Source of the DNA: Pseudonocardia sp. CNS-139
Lineage (GTDB): Bacteria > Actinomycetota > Actinomycetes > Mycobacteriales > Pseudonocardiaceae
Direction of reading: 5' to 3'
DNA: 61,916 nt
Assembly: GCA_001942415.1 (NCBI GenBank)
Contig: MKJX01000183.1
Coordinates: 1 to 61,916 of the forward strand
Part shown: positions 10,672 to 20,056 of the stretch, one piece after another
Layout of the letters: the number at the start of each line of letters is the position of its first letter
How positions within the stretch are numbered: the first letter of the stretch is position 1
Translations under genes and position numbers: made by a program
The notes under the pieces: model-generated
The model's database searches: none
Told to the model about the DNA's origin: nothing
The model's input: the letters and a program-made list of their open reading frames with translations, nothing else

Positions 10672-10710
10672 ACTCAGGTTGTGTGAACGGGCCTCTCAGG
10701 CGCGTCTCAG
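10672..10710 (+). promoter_or_regulatory. TCTCAG direct repeats upstream of mprA, candidate response-regulator box
   Basis: TCTCAG occurs at 10694-10699 and 10705-10710, 11 bp apart, with a third ACTCAGG at about 10671-10677. OmpR/PhoB-type regulators bind direct repeats one helical turn apart, and MprA of M. tuberculosis is known to bind loosely conserved direct repeats and to autoregulate. The position 23-60 bases before the mprA start fits autoregulation. Confidence 0.5.
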
Positions 10711-10732
10711 ACGGTGAGTTCACACTGCCCAT

Positions 10733-11431
10733 ATGCGCATCCTCGTCGTCGACGACGACCGGGCCGTCCGGGAGTCGCTGCGCCGCTCGCTCGCGTTCAA
10801 CGGCTACCAGGTGGAGCTCGCGAACGACGGGCAGGCGGCGCTCGACGCCGTCACGGCCGCCCGACCCGACGCCATGGTGCTGGACGTGATGATGCCGCGG
10901 CTCGACGGACTGGAGGTCTGCCGGCGGATGCGGGCGGCCGGTGACGAGCTGCCGATCCTCGTGCTCACCGCGCGCGACGCCGTCTCCGACCGGGTCGCCG
11001 GGCTCGACGCGGGCGCCGACGACTACCTCCCGAAGCCGTTCGCGCTGGAGGAGCTGCTCGCCCGGCTGCGCGCGCTCCTGCGCCGGCGCACCCCGGAGGA
11101 CATCGCCGCCGCGATCGGGCAGGAGAAGAAGCTGGAGTTCGGCGACCTGTCGCTGGACCCCGAGACCCGCGACGTCCGCCGCGGGGAACGGCCGATCAGC
11201 CTCACCCGCACCGAGTTCTCCCTGCTGGAGCTGCTGCTCGCGCACCCCCGCCGGGTGCTCACGCGGGGGCAGATCCTGGAGGAGGTCTGGGGCTACGACT
11301 TCCCGACCACCGGCAACGCGCTCGAGGTCTACATCGGCTACCTGCGGCGCAAGACCGAGGCGGAGGGCGAGCCGCGGCTGATCCACACCGTCCGCGGCGT
11401 CGGCTACGTCCTGCGCGACACGCCGCCGTGA
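10733..11431 (+). CDS. mprA: MprA-type OmpR/PhoB response regulator
   Basis: Cytoplasmic regulator of 232 residues with a receiver domain (residues 1-118) and a winged-helix DNA-binding domain (about 138-230). The acidic pocket is VVDDD, the phosphoacceptor is Asp51 in VLDVMMP, and the conserved Lys is in YLPKPF. It overlaps the downstream kinase gene by four bases (GTGA), so the two are translationally coupled. The order mprA-mprB-pepD-moaB is that of M. tuberculosis Rv0981-Rv0984, where MprAB senses envelope stress and controls pepD and sigE. Orthology is inferred from synteny plus domain content. Confidence 0.93.
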   Translation: MRILVVDDDRAVRESLRRSLAFNGYQVELANDGQAALDAVTAARPDAMVLDVMMPRLDGLEVCRRMRAAGDELPILVLTARDAVSDRVAGLDAGADDYLPKPFALEELLARLRALLRRRTPEDIAAAIGQEKKLEFGDLSLDPETRDVRRGERPISLTRTEFSLLELLLAHPRRVLTRGQILEEVWGYDFPTTGNALEVYIGYLRRKTEAEGEPRLIHTVRGVGYVLRDTPP

Positions 11432-12918
11432 TCCCCGGCGGCCGGGGGAGGGCGAACGGCCACTCGGCGCCGCGGCAGTCGTTTCTTCGTCAGACCCGCC
11501 AGCCCCGGCCCGACGGGTCCATCCCGCGGATCGGGATGTTCGAGCACATCTCGCTGCGCACCCGCATCGGTCTGCTGGCCGCGCTCGTGGCCGGGCTCGC
11601 CGTCGTGCTGGTGTCGATCTCCGCGTTCGTCACCGTGCGGGCGAACATCATGCAGACGCTCGACAGCAACCTCCTCCAGCGCGCCTCCGCCGCGGCCCAG
11701 AGCGAGCTGGCCGACCCGCAGCAGCTGGCCACGATCCCCACCGAGGTGCTCGGCGCCGGCGACATCCGCCTCGCGCTCTTCCTCTCCAACGGCTCCGCGA
11801 TCTCCGCCGAGGCCGCCGCCTCCGCCCCGCCGCTGGGCGCCGACGAGCTGGCCGTCGCCCGCGGGCAGGTCAGCTCCTCCACCCGCACCGCCACGCTCGA
11901 CGGCGTCCCGTACCGGGTCGTCGCCGTGCAGGCCGGGCCGGGCCAGGCGCTCGTCATCGCCCAGCGGCTCGACGCCACGCAGCAGGTGCTCACCCGGCTC
12001 GGCGTCGCGCTGCCCGTCGTCGGCGGGATCGGCGTGGTGCTGGCGGCCTTCGCGGGTGCCGCGGTCGCGCGGGCCGGGCTGCGGCCCGTCGAGCGGCTGA
12101 CGGCGGCCACCGAGCGGGTCGCGGCCACCGGCGAGCTGCGCCCGCTCCCCGTCGAGGGCTCCGACGAGCTCGCCCGCCTCACCCACAGCTACAACGACAT
12201 GCTCGGCGCGCTCGCCGCGTCCCAGGAACAGCAGCGCCGTCTCGTCGCCGACGCCGGCCACGAGCTGCGCACCCCCCTGACGTCGATGCGGACCAACCTC
12301 GAACTGCTCATCGCCGCGAGCCGGCCCGGTGCGCCGAGCCTGTCCGAGTCGGACCGCGCGGAGATCCTTGAGGACGTGCAGGCGCAGGTCGAGGAGCTGT
12401 CGACGCTCGTCGGCGACCTCGTCGAACTGGCCCGCGACGACGCGCCGACCGTCGTGCACGAGCCGCTGGTGCTGACCGACGTCGTGCTGCGGGCGCTGGA
12501 ACGGGCCCGCCGCCGGGCCGGCGACGTCGAGTTCGAGCCGGTGCTCGTGCCCTGGACGCTCGTCGGCGACGCCACCGCGCTGGAGCGCGCCGTGCTCAAC
12601 CTGCTCGACAACGCCGCGAAGTGGAGCCCGAAGGGCGGCACGGTGCGGGTGCAGATGCGCCCGCTCGACGAGTGGTGGCTCGTGCTGGAGGTCGCCGACG
12701 CGGGCCCCGGCATCGCCGACGAGGACCTGCCGCGGGTGTTCGACCGCTTCTACCGCGCGGCGACCTCCCGCACGATGCCCGGCTCCGGGCTGGGACTGGC
12801 GATCGTCCGGCAGGTCGCGGTGCGCCACGGCGGCGCCGTGTGGGCCGGACGCGCCCCGGAAGGCGGAGCGCTCCTGGCCATGCGCCTGCCCGGCAGGCCG
12901 CAGCGGTTCGGCGAATGA
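11428..12918 (+). CDS. mprB: MprB-type sensor histidine kinase
   Basis: Membrane kinase of up to 496 residues. A first span lies around residues 45-68, an extracytoplasmic sensor follows, a second span lies near residues 190-215, then HAMP, then HisKA with the phospho-accepting His278 in [11 protein letters not shown], and an HATPase domain with [15 protein letters not shown] and GSGLGLAIV motifs. The GTG at 11428 overlaps the mprA stop; an internal ATG at 11536 would remove a basic 36-residue extension. In the mycobacterial system the kinase responds to envelope stress and is modulated by DnaK and PepD. Here only the family role is supported. Confidence 0.93.
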   Translation: MIPGGRGRANGHSAPRQSFLRQTRQPRPDGSIPRIGMFEHISLRTRIGLLAALVAGLAVVLVSISAFVTVRANIMQTLDSNLLQRASAAAQSELADPQQLATIPTEVLGAGDIRLALFLSNGSAISAEAAASAPPLGADELAVARGQVSSSTRTATLDGVPYRVVAVQAGPGQALVIAQRLDATQQVLTRLGVALPVVGGIGVVLAAFAGAAVARAGLRPVERLTAATERVAATGELRPLPVEGSDELARLTHSYNDMLGALAASQEQQRRLVADAGHELRTPLTSMRTNLELLIAASRPGAPSLSESDRAEILEDVQAQVEELSTLVGDLVELARDDAPTVVHEPLVLTDVVLRALERARRRAGDVEFEPVLVPWTLVGDATALERAVLNLLDNAAKWSPKGGTVRVQMRPLDEWWLVLEVADAGPGIADEDLPRVFDRFYRAATSRTMPGSGLGLAIVRQVAVRHGGAVWAGRAPEGGALLAMRLPGRPQRFGE

Positions 12919-12974
12919 GGCCCTACCGGACGCCCTAGGGTGGACGGCGTCCCGAGCGAACGCGGTGAGATGGC

Positions 12975-14320
12975 ATGGTGAACGAGGCCCCCGACCACGA
13001 CGCCCGCCCAACGGGCCGTCCGGGGAGCGCAGTCCGTGGGCGCCACCCGCGTCCGAGCAGCGCTGGACGCCGGAGCTCCAGACGGTCCGGTTCGGGCCGT
13101 CGTCGGGTGCGCCCGGCGGGTTCGGCCGGCCCTACGGCGCCGACCCGTACCGCGCCGGGGTCCAGCCCGGGCCCGACCCCTACGCCGACCCCTACGGCAC
13201 CGTGCGCCACCAGCTGCCCCCGGGCGCCGGGTGGCAGCCCGGTCCGCCCCCGCCCGCCTGGCCGGAGGAGCCCGCCCCGCGGCCGGTGGTGCCGCCCCGG
13301 TTCGTCGTGTACGGACTGGTCGCGGTGGTGCTGTCCGGGCTGGTCGGCGGGGTGGTCGGCAACTCCGTCGCCGGCAGCCGCAGCGGTGGCTCCGCCGGCG
13401 TGCTCGACCGCCCGCTGCCCTCCATCGAGGCCGCGTCCGCACCCGAGGGCCCGGTCGAGGCCGTCGCCGCCCGGGTCCTGCCGAGTGTGGTGCAGCTGCG
13501 GGTCGACGGCGCCGGCCAGTCCGGCGAGGGCTCGGCGATGGTGCTGAGCGCCGACGGCCTGCTGCTCACCAACAACCACGTCGTCGAGCAGGCCGCCGGG
13601 CTCGGCCGGGTCACCGCCCTCTTCCAGGACGGCACCACCGCGTCCGCGCAGATCGTCGGCCGCGACCCCAGCTCCGACCTCGCCCTCCTGCGCGCGCAGG
13701 ACGTCACCGGGCTGCAGCCGGTGGAGCTGGGCAACTCCGACTCGGTGCGCGTCGGGCAGCCCGTCGTGGCGTTCGGGTCGCCGCTCGGCCTCGGCGGCAC
13801 CGTGACGACCGGCATCATCAGCGCCGTCGACCGGGCCGTGAGCGTCGGCGAGGAGCAGGGCGCCAACACCCCGACCGTGCTCAACGCCCTCCAGACCGAC
13901 GCCGCGATCAACCCCGGCAACTCCGGCGGCCCGCTGGTCGACATGGAGGGCCGGGTGGTCGGCATCAACTCCGCCATCGCGACCACCGGCGGCCAGGGCG
14001 GCTCGATCGGCGTCGGCTTCTCCATCCCGGTCAACCAGGCCCGCCGCGTCGCCGAGGAGCTGGAGCGCACCGGCCGCGCGTCCCGGGCCGTGCTGGGCGT
14101 GACCGTGGCGGACGACCCGCAGCGCGCCGGCGCGCTCATCCGCACCGTCGTGCCGGACGGGGCGGCCGCGGTCGCCGGCATCCGCGAGGGCGACCTCGTG
14201 CTCCGCTTCGGCGACCAGCGGATCAGCACCGGCACCGACCTGCAGGCCGCCGTCGGGTCCCGGGCCCCCGGCGAGGTGGTCGACGTGCAGCTGGCCGACC
14301 GCACCGTCAGCGCGACCTGA
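12975..14320 (+). CDS. pepD: PepD/HtrA-type membrane-anchored serine protease with PDZ domain (N-terminal frameshift)
   Basis: Envelope protease and chaperone of about 450 residues. A Pro/Gly-rich cytoplasmic N-terminus is followed by one transmembrane helix (about 13306-13370), a trypsin-like domain and a C-terminal PDZ domain (about 14090-14300). The triad is visible as NNHVV (His), SSDLALL (Asp) and NPGNSGGPL (Ser). The ATG at 12975 is in a different frame from the protease, so a frame switch is needed within about 13005-13035. The product probably degrades misfolded extracytoplasmic proteins and acts with MprAB encoded immediately upstream, as Rv0983 does in M. tuberculosis. Confidence 0.88.
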
Positions 14321-14603
14321 CCGCCGCGCCGAACTGAGACCGTCCGTCGACCGTTCGGCGAGCAGTCACCTCACGGAGGGTCACTGCGTCGGAGGTAGCG
14401 GTTGACGTGAACACCGGACGTCTGGTCTCGTGCAATGGTCCCCGGCGTGGTGCCCCACACCGGCGGCGTCCGACCGCGTCGGCGCTGGTACCCCCTCCCC
14501 GCGCCGACGCGGTCCCGGCACCCTCGGAACCCTGCGGAGGGGCCGAGATCGTTCCGGTCGAGCCGTTCCGTTCGGGCGCACGGCGTCCCGCTACGGTGTC
14601 GCC

Positions 14604-15098
14604 ATGGAGATGGCGCCCCCGCAGATCGGCCGAGCCCTCGTCGTGATCGTCGACGACCGGGTGAGCCAGGGTGAACGCGAGGACATCATCGGCCCGCTGG
14701 TCACGGAGCTGCTGGAGGAGGCCCGGCTCGTCGTCGACGGGGTGGTGCTGGTGCCCGGTGACCCGGTGGCGATCCGCAACGCGCTCAACACCGCGGTGAT
14801 CGGCGGAGTGGACCTCGTGGTCACCGTGGGTGGCACCGGGGTCTCCCCGCGGGACGTCACCGCTGACGCCACCGCGGGTGTGCTCGACCGTCCCATCCCC
14901 GGCATCGCCGAGGCCATCCGCGCCTCCGGGCTGGCGGCCGGAGCCATGGACGCCGGGCTCTCCCGGGGGCTCGTCGGGGTGTCGGGCAGCACGCTCGTGG
15001 TGAACCTGGCGCCGTCCCGTGCTGCGGTGCGGGACGGGATGGCCACGCTCACCCCGCTCGTCTCCCACGTGATTACGGAGTTGTCGGGCTTGGAGTAG
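14604..15098 (+). CDS. moaB: MoaB/MogA-family molybdopterin adenylyltransferase-like protein
   Basis: Cytoplasmic protein of 164 residues. It carries the molybdopterin-binding fold with VVIVDDRVSQGERED near the N-terminus, the VVTVGGTGVSPRDVT substrate-binding motif and a GVSGSTLVVNLAPS C-terminal motif. It matches the position of moaB2 (Rv0984) after mprAB-pepD. The ATG at 14604 begins the conserved domain. About 280 bp separate it from pepD; that gap holds no convincing gene, only a TTGACG hexamer at 14402 without a clear partner. Whether it acts in cofactor synthesis or, like other MoaB-like proteins of this region, in another role cannot be told here. Confidence 0.9.
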   Translation: MEMAPPQIGRALVVIVDDRVSQGEREDIIGPLVTELLEEARLVVDGVVLVPGDPVAIRNALNTAVIGGVDLVVTVGGTGVSPRDVTADATAGVLDRPIPGIAEAIRASGLAAGAMDAGLSRGLVGVSGSTLVVNLAPSRAAVRDGMATLTPLVSHVITELSGLE

Positions 15099-15134
15099 GC
15101 GGTTCGCGGCTCGGTCTGGCCCGGTCCGAAGGGG

Positions 15135-15488
15135 CTACGGCTTCGGCGTGTCGTCGGTGGGGCTCTGCTTGGTCTCCTCTCCGTTCGTGCTGGGGCCGGT
15201 GTCGGCTTCGGCGGCCGGCCGGACGACCTCCACGGTGGTGGTGGGTGCCGCGGGCTTGGCCCGGTCGAGGCTCTCCCCGACCTTCGACGTGGCGCTCTCC
15301 AGCTGGTCGTGGAAGCGCCCGCCCGTGACCCGGTCGATCCCCGCGGCCGCCGAGTCCACGGCCTTCACCGTGACGTCGGCCGCCCTGTCGAGGAAGTCCG
15401 GCGCTTTCTCGCGTGCGGTCTCCGAGAGCTCGCCGGCGCGGCGCAGCGTGACGTCGGCGAGCTCCTTGGCCTTCTCCGTGAGTCCCAT
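15135..15488 (-). CDS. Rv0909-family small protein (putative antitoxin-like)
   Basis: Hydrophilic, Ala/Lys-rich helical protein of about 117 residues. Its middle (IDRVTGGRFHDQLESA) resembles the Rv0909-type family annotated as antitoxins, which share a DKxTGGKYxDQI-like motif. The tail is Pro/Thr/Glu-rich and probably disordered. No toxin gene lies beside it, so the antitoxin label rests on family naming only. The start is taken at MGLTEKA; a GTG/ATG nine bases upstream is possible. It is divergent from the 58-residue ORF at 15515. Confidence 0.6.
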   Translation of the reverse strand: MGLTEKAKELADVTLRRAGELSETAREKAPDFLDRAADVTVKAVDSAAAGIDRVTGGRFHDQLESATSKVGESLDRAKPAAPTTTVEVVRPAAEADTGPSTNGEETKQSPTDDTPKP

Positions 15489-15514
15489 ACGGAACATCGT
15501 GGCACCAGTGCAGG

Positions 15515-15691
15515 ATGGTGTGGTGGACGATTCCCGATCGGGTGCGCAGCCGGCGGCTCGCCGAGGTGTTCGGCGACGTCCTCCCGGACACCACCGCCGA
15601 CGAGCGGGACGACCGGGATCTCCGGGAGGACGACGGCGCCGCCCGTGACGCGGACCTGCTGGCCGACCGGCCGCCGCACCACGACCGGTAG
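15515..15691 (+). CDS. Small conserved-looking acidic protein, 58 residues
   Basis: Short ORF starting ATG at 15515 and ending TAG at 15689-15691. The product begins MVWWTIPDRVRSRRLAEVFGD and is then rich in Asp and Arg. No function is recognised. Support for a real gene is its fit between the divergent Rv0909-like gene and convergent mscL without overlap, its actinobacterial-style composition, and an N-terminal RRLAEVFGDVLP segment that I recall from short actinobacterial hypothetical proteins. No strong ribosome-binding site is visible. Confidence 0.5.
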   Translation: MVWWTIPDRVRSRRLAEVFGDVLPDTTADERDDRDLREDDGAARDADLLADRPPHHDR

Positions 15692-15699
15692 CGCGGAGG

Positions 15700-16106
15700 T
15701 CAGCTGGCGTCGGACCGTTGCTGCTGCGCGCGCAGCAGGTCCCGGATCTCGGTGAGCAGCTCGACGTCGGTGGGCTCGGCCGGACCCGGCTCCTCGCCAC
15801 GCTTGCGCCGCTCCTTGACGGTGTTGAGCGGGTAGACGATCAGGAAGTAGACGACCGCTGCGACCAGCAGGAAGTTGATCGCCGCGGTGATGACGGCGGC
15901 CAGGTCGACGTAGGTGTTCTCCCTTCCCGGCACGAGCTGGAAGCGAGGCCCGGGCTGCTCGGCGGCGTGACGATGTTGATGAGCGGTTCGAGGATGTTGC
16001 CGGTGAACGCGGTGACGATGCTGGTGAACGCGGCACCGATCACCACCGCCACGGCGAGGTCGACGACGTTCCCGCGGAGGATGAAGTCCTTGAAGCCCTT
16101 GATCAC
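15700..16106 (-). CDS. mscL: Large-conductance mechanosensitive channel MscL (one frameshift)
   Basis: Pentameric membrane safety valve that opens on hypo-osmotic shock. The GTG start at 16106 gives [19 protein letters not shown], the canonical MscL N-terminus and TM1, and the distal part gives [22 protein letters not shown] (TM2) and a charged C-terminal helix. The two halves are in different frames and join near 15965. Inserting one G after CCGCC restores [16 protein letters not shown], the normal periplasmic loop. This is one of the clearest cases that the break is a base-calling error. The location matches Rv0985c. Confidence 0.92.
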
Positions 16107-16107
16107 G

Positions 16108-16740
16108 TCAGCGGAGGGTAACGGCGACCTGGTCGGTGAGCGAGGCCGCCGCCACCCTGGCGGCCACCGCGGGTGCCATCCCGACCAGCACGAGCCGTCC
16201 TGACCGGGCGTCGTCGGCCGGCAGCACGGCCAGCACCGCCGCACCGGCGGCCAGCACCACCGGGTCCTGCGTGCGCGCCCCGACGGTGACGACGTCGACC
16301 CGCCGGCCCGGTGTGAGCAGCGCGGCCACCCCGGCGTCGGCCAGCCGGACGGGCACCGCGGCCTCCCCGCCGCTGGGCGCGGCCGGCCCCGCGCCGACCA
16401 GCCGGGCATCGGTGAGGGCCTCGCCGGCCCGGGCCGCGCCGACCAGCACCCGTCCGTCCGCGGCCGCGACGGCGGTGAGCGCGCCGGCCGGTGCCAGCTC
16501 CGCCGGCCAGCTGCGGACGGCGATGTCGCTCGCGCGGACGGTGCCGCCTGCGGGCAGGTCGGTGGTGGCGACGAGGACCGGCACGCCGGTCGGCCCGGCC
16601 CGCGGCACGATCGTGAGCAGGAGCGCGACCAGGCACAGCAATCCTGCGGCGGCCCGGCGCAGCATCGCCACGCGCCGCCAGCCGGGTGCGGTGAGCGCGG
16701 CGGCGAGCCGGTGGGGGAGCCGAGGTGAGAGGCGGTTCAT
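16108..16740 (-). CDS. SAF-domain membrane-anchored protein
   Basis: Protein of 210 residues with a basic N-terminus, one hydrophobic anchor (about residues 30-48) and an extracytoplasmic SAF domain. The SAF region shows [20 protein letters not shown] and later [24 protein letters not shown], as in CpaB/RcpC pilus-assembly and antifreeze-like proteins. No pilus genes are nearby, so a pilus role is not supported. It begins two bases from mscL on the same strand and may be co-transcribed with it. The gene is intact. Confidence 0.75.
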   Translation of the reverse strand: MNRLSPRLPHRLAAALTAPGWRRVAMLRRAAAGLLCLVALLLTIVPRAGPTGVPVLVATTDLPAGGTVRASDIAVRSWPAELAPAGALTAVAAADGRVLVGAARAGEALTDARLVGAGPAAPSGGEAAVPVRLADAGVAALLTPGRRVDVVTVGARTQDPVVLAAGAAVLAVLPADDARSGRLVLVGMAPAVAARVAAASLTDQVAVTLR

Positions 16741-16836
16741 GCCGCCGACGCTAGGCCGCGGCGGCGGTCAGGAACGGACGAACCGTGAACCTGTGGATGG
16801 CCGGGGCGCGATGTGGATAACTCGGCCCCTCGGCGG

Positions 16837-17173
16837 TCAGGACGCGGCCGCGGCCGGGGCGCTGCTGGTAGAAGAGCTGGAGGAGCTGCTGGACGACGAC
16901 TCGGAGCCGCCCTTGGACTCGCTCTTTCTTCTCGCTCTTCGACTCGCTGGTGGAGGACTCGCTCTTCGCGGACTCGCTCGCCACGCCGCTGCCGCCGGAC
17001 CGGCTGTCGGTGCGGTAGAAGCCGCTTCCCTTGAACACGATCCCCACGGACGAGAACACCTTGCGCAGCCGGCCCGAGCAGGTGGGGCACTCGGTCAGCG
17101 ACGCGTCGCTGAAGGACTGCACCGCCTCGAACCGGTGGTCGCAGGCAGTACAGGCGTACTGGTAGGTCGGCAC
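16837..17173 (-). CDS. ruc: Ruc/FmdB-type zinc-ribbon chaperone with Ser-rich tail (frameshifted tail)
   Basis: Small protein starting GTG at 17173 behind a GGAGGGAC site. The N-terminal FmdB zinc ribbon has two Cys pairs (CTAC and CPTC), followed by RKVFSSVGIVFKGSGFY and a Ser/Lys/Glu-rich tail. The tail changes frame near 16925; in the restored frame it is Ser-rich and ends SAPAAAAS at 16837. In M. tuberculosis the gene at this position, Rv0991c (ruc), encodes a redox-regulated unfolded-protein chaperone whose Cys zinc site controls activity and whose tail is disordered. A CIRCE element lies 57 bp upstream, so heat-shock control through HrcA is likely. Confidence 0.82.
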
Positions 17174-17229
17174 GTGTCCCTCCGCAGGCACACTCGAACG
17201 ACGGGCAGCCGGGCGCCCGGGCCGGGCCC

Positions 17230-17254
17230 TGGCACTCGAACGCACTGAGTGCCA
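17230..17254. promoter_or_regulatory. CIRCE element (HrcA operator) upstream of ruc
   Basis: TGGCACTC at 17230-17237 and GAGTGCCA at 17247-17254 form a perfect 8-bp inverted repeat with a 9-base spacer. The CIRCE consensus is TTAGCACTC-N9-GAGTGCTAA, so the core GCACTC-N9-GAGTGC is exact. It lies between ruc (start 17173) and the end of the 5-formyl-THF cyclo-ligase gene. The M. tuberculosis counterpart of ruc belongs to the HrcA heat-shock regulon, which supports the assignment. Confidence 0.88.
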
Positions 17255-17269
17255 GCATACCCGCGGCCG

Positions 17270-17887
17270 TCAGCCGGTGTTCCCCAGCGGAGTGTGACCG
17301 GCGTCGGCCAGCAGCGCCGCGGTCACGGGCCGGTCGTGGGGCTCGGTCGGCAGCTCGTCCACCAGCTCGTCGTCGTTGAGCACCACCACGAGCGGCGTGC
17401 CGGGGGCCGTCAGCGGGAGCGTGCGGTCGTAGTAGCCGCCGCCCCGGCCCAGCCGGCTGCCGTGCCGGTCGGCGGCCAGCGCCGGCACGAGCACGAGCCG
17501 GGCCGACGTCACGGCGGCGGCGCCGAGGCGGGGGCCCACCGGCTCGCGCAGCCCGAGCGGGCCGGCGGCCAGCCCGTCCGGGCCGGTGTAGCGCGCCCAG
17601 TCGAGCGGGCCGGGCTCGGGCGGCACCACGGGGAGCAGCACCTCGTGGCCTGCGGCGTGCAGGGCGGCGACGAGCTCGGGGGAGCCCGGCTCGGTGCCGA
17701 CCGGCAGGTACGCGCACACCGGGCCGCCCGTGCGGCCGGCGAGCAGCACTGCCGAGGCGGCCAGCGCGGCCGCCCGGCGGGCGCGTTCCGGCCCGGGCAC
17801 CGCGAGCCGCGACGCGACGAGGCGGGACCGCCACTGCGCCTTGGCCGCGAGCACCGCCCGACCTGCCCCGTTTGCGCGTCCCGTCAC
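17270..17887 (-). CDS. 5-formyltetrahydrofolate cyclo-ligase
   Basis: Cytoplasmic enzyme of 205 residues that converts 5-formyl-THF to 5,10-methenyl-THF using ATP, salvaging this storage folate. The family motif GSRLGRGGGYYDRTL and the substrate-binding VCAYLPVGTEP are present, with basic residues near the N-terminus (KAQWRSRL) for ATP. The gene is intact. It corresponds to Rv0992c in the conserved order and is divergent from galU, with 36 bp between starts. Confidence 0.93.
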   Translation of the reverse strand: MTGRANGAGRAVLAAKAQWRSRLVASRLAVPGPERARRAAALAASAVLLAGRTGGPVCAYLPVGTEPGSPELVAALHAAGHEVLLPVVPPEPGPLDWARYTGPDGLAAGPLGLREPVGPRLGAAAVTSARLVLVPALAADRHGSRLGRGGGYYDRTLPLTAPGTPLVVVLNDDELVDELPTEPHDRPVTAALLADAGHTPLGNTG

Positions 17888-17923
17888 ACGCCAACGCTAC
17901 CGGCGCCATTAGGCTCGCCGACC

Positions 17924-18819
17924 ATGAGCGAGCCTGCGCGCGCCCCGACGTTCCGATCCGCCGTGGTCCCCGCCGCCGGCCTGGGCACCCGGTTCCTCCC
18001 GGCCACCAAGACCGTGCCGAAGGAGCTGCTCCCGGTGATCTCCACACCGGGCATCGAGATGGTGGCGGCCGAGGCGGCCGAGGCCGGCGCCGAGCAGCTG
18101 CTGATCGTGACCTCGCCCGGCAAGGACGCGATCGCCGCCCACTTCGCCGACTCCTCCGACCTGGAGGCGGAGCTGAAGGCCCGCGGGAAGGGCGCGCTGG
18201 TCGACAAGGTGCGCCGGGCCCACGAGCTGATCGCCGTCCGCACCGTCACCCAGGACGAGCCCAAGGGTCTCGGCCACGCGGTCGCTGCGCCCGGGAGGCC
18301 GTCGCCGACGACGAGGATGCCTTCGCGGTCCTGCTGCCCGACGACCTGGTGCTGCCCACCGGCGTGCTCCGGCGGATGGCCGCCGTACGTGAGCAGCACG
18401 GCGGGAGTGTGCTGTGCGCCTTCGAGGTTCCGCGCGCGGAGCTCTCGGCGTACGGCGTGTTCACCGTGTCCGACACCGACGACGACGACGTCAAGCGCGT
18501 CCACGGGATGGTCGAGAAGCCGTCCCCGGAGGAGGCGCCGTCCACGTTCGCCGCGGCCGGCCGCTACCTGCTCGACCGCGCGATCTTCGACGCCCTCGAC
18601 CGGATCACCCCGGGTGCGGGCGGCGAGCTGCAGCTCACCGACGCCGTCGCGCTGCTGATCGCCGAGGACCACCCCGTGCACGTGGTCGTGCACCGCGGCG
18701 GGCGCCACGACCTCGGCAACCCGGGCGGCTACGTGCGCGCGTTCGTCGACTTCGCCCTCCAGGACCCCGACTACGGCCCCGACCTGCGCGCCTGGCTGGC
18801 CGCTCGGCTGAACGGCTGA
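17924..18819 (+). CDS. galU: UTP-glucose-1-phosphate uridylyltransferase GalU (one frameshift)
   Basis: Makes UDP-glucose from UTP and glucose-1-phosphate for trehalose, glycogen and cell-wall glycans. The N-terminal nucleotide-binding motif PAAGLGTRFLPATKTVPKEL is present, as are DEPKGLGHAV, LLPDDLV, GMVEKP and the QLTDA region. The two halves are in different frames and join near 18290. One missing base between GHAV and CAREAV is enough to restore the family sequence, so the gene is probably functional. Gene order galU-glp-rimJ-sepX matches Rv0993-Rv0996. Confidence 0.93.
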
Positions 18820-18826
18820 GCCTCAC

Positions 18827-20051
18827 GTGCGATCGGTCGACGAGCAGCTCGAACGGATCATGGCCGCAGCCGTTCGGCCCGCACCGGTGCGGGTGGCGAT
18901 CTCCGAGGCGCACGGTCTGCGTTGCGCCGAGAGGTCGTGTCCGCGCGCCCGTTGCCCGGCTTCGACCAGGCCGCCATCGACGGGTACGCGGTGCGCAGCG
19001 TCGACCTCTCCGGGGCGACACCGGTCGATCCGGTGTCGCTCCCGGTCGTCGGGGAGATCCCGGCGGGCTCCCGGCAGCCGCTGCGCCTGCAGCCCGGCCA
19101 GGCCGTGCGCGTCGCCGCGGGCGCCCCGCTGCCGACGCTCGCCGACGCCGTCGTCCCGATCGCCAACACCGACGGCGGCACCGCCCGCCTCTGCGTGCAC
19201 AAGAGCGTGCCGTCCGCCTCGTTCGTCCGGCGCATCGGCGAGGACGTCCAGCCAGGGGACGTCGCGGTCCGCCGGGACTCGGTGATCGCGCCGCCCAGGT
19301 GGCGCTGCTCGCCGCGGCCGGGCGCGACAAGGTGCTCGTGCACCCCAAGCCGCGGGTCTCGGTGATCTCCGTCGGCGACGAGCTGGTCGAGCTGGCGCGC
19401 ACGCCCGGCGCCGGCCAGGTCGCCGACGTCTGCTCGCACTCCCTGACGGCCGCCGCCCGCGAGGCCGGCGCCGACACCGCGCGTGCGGCGCTCGTCCGCG
19501 GGGACGCCCGCGAGATCGCCGCCGCCATGCAGGACCGGCTGCCGTTCAGCGACGTGATCGTCGTCTGCGGGGCCGTCGGCGGCTCGGCCGGCGCCGAGGT
19601 GCGCGCCGCGCTGTCCGACCTGGGCGACCTCGACACCACCCGCGTCGCCATGCACCCCGGCTCGACCCAGGCCTTCGGCCGGCTCGGGCCCGACGGGGTG
19701 CCCACCTTCCTCTTCCCGTCCTACCCGGCGACGGCGCTGCTGCTGTTCGAGGTGCTGGTCCGGCCGCTGCTGCGGCTGGCCCTCGGGCGCAGCGACCCGT
19801 ACCGCCGGCTGGTGCCGGCGCGGCTGACCTCGCCCGTCACCTCCCTGCCCGGCCGGCGCGGCTACCTGCGCGGCCGGCTGTTGCGCGAACAGGCCACCGG
19901 CGACTACCTCGTCCAGCCGCTCGGCACGTCCGGAACGCATCTGCTGTCATCGGTGACGGAGGCGAACGGGTTGATCATGCTGCCGGAGGACGTCACGGAG
20001 GCGACGGTCGACGAGCTCGTGAGCGTGGCGTTCCTGCCCGCTCCGGCCTGA
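18827..20051 (+). CDS. glp: Glp: gephyrin/MoeA-like protein (two frameshifts)
   Basis: MoeA-like protein of about 405 residues starting GTG at 18827, with frame switches near 18925 and 19295. The MoeA N-terminal motif GFDQAAIDGYAV is intact, and the linker, domain III (VSVISVGDELVEL) and domain IV (ARLTSPVTSLPGRRGYLRGRL) follow. In true MoeA the active site reads TSGGVSxGxxD; here the segment is CGAVGGSAGAE and the later PGxPxxAL motif is PSYPATAL. In Corynebacterium the equivalent gene encodes Glp, a gephyrin-like protein that binds FtsZ and the membrane receptor GlpR. The same pair is present here with rimJ between them. A cell-division role is therefore inferred over molybdopterin synthesis. 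Confidence 0.8.
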
Positions 20052-20056
20052 CCGCC

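Noticed and set aside
15135..15691. Toxin-antitoxin module formed by the Rv0909-like gene and the 58-residue ORF
   Set aside because: The genes are divergent, the small ORF has no toxin motif, and the antitoxin name rests only on family annotation.
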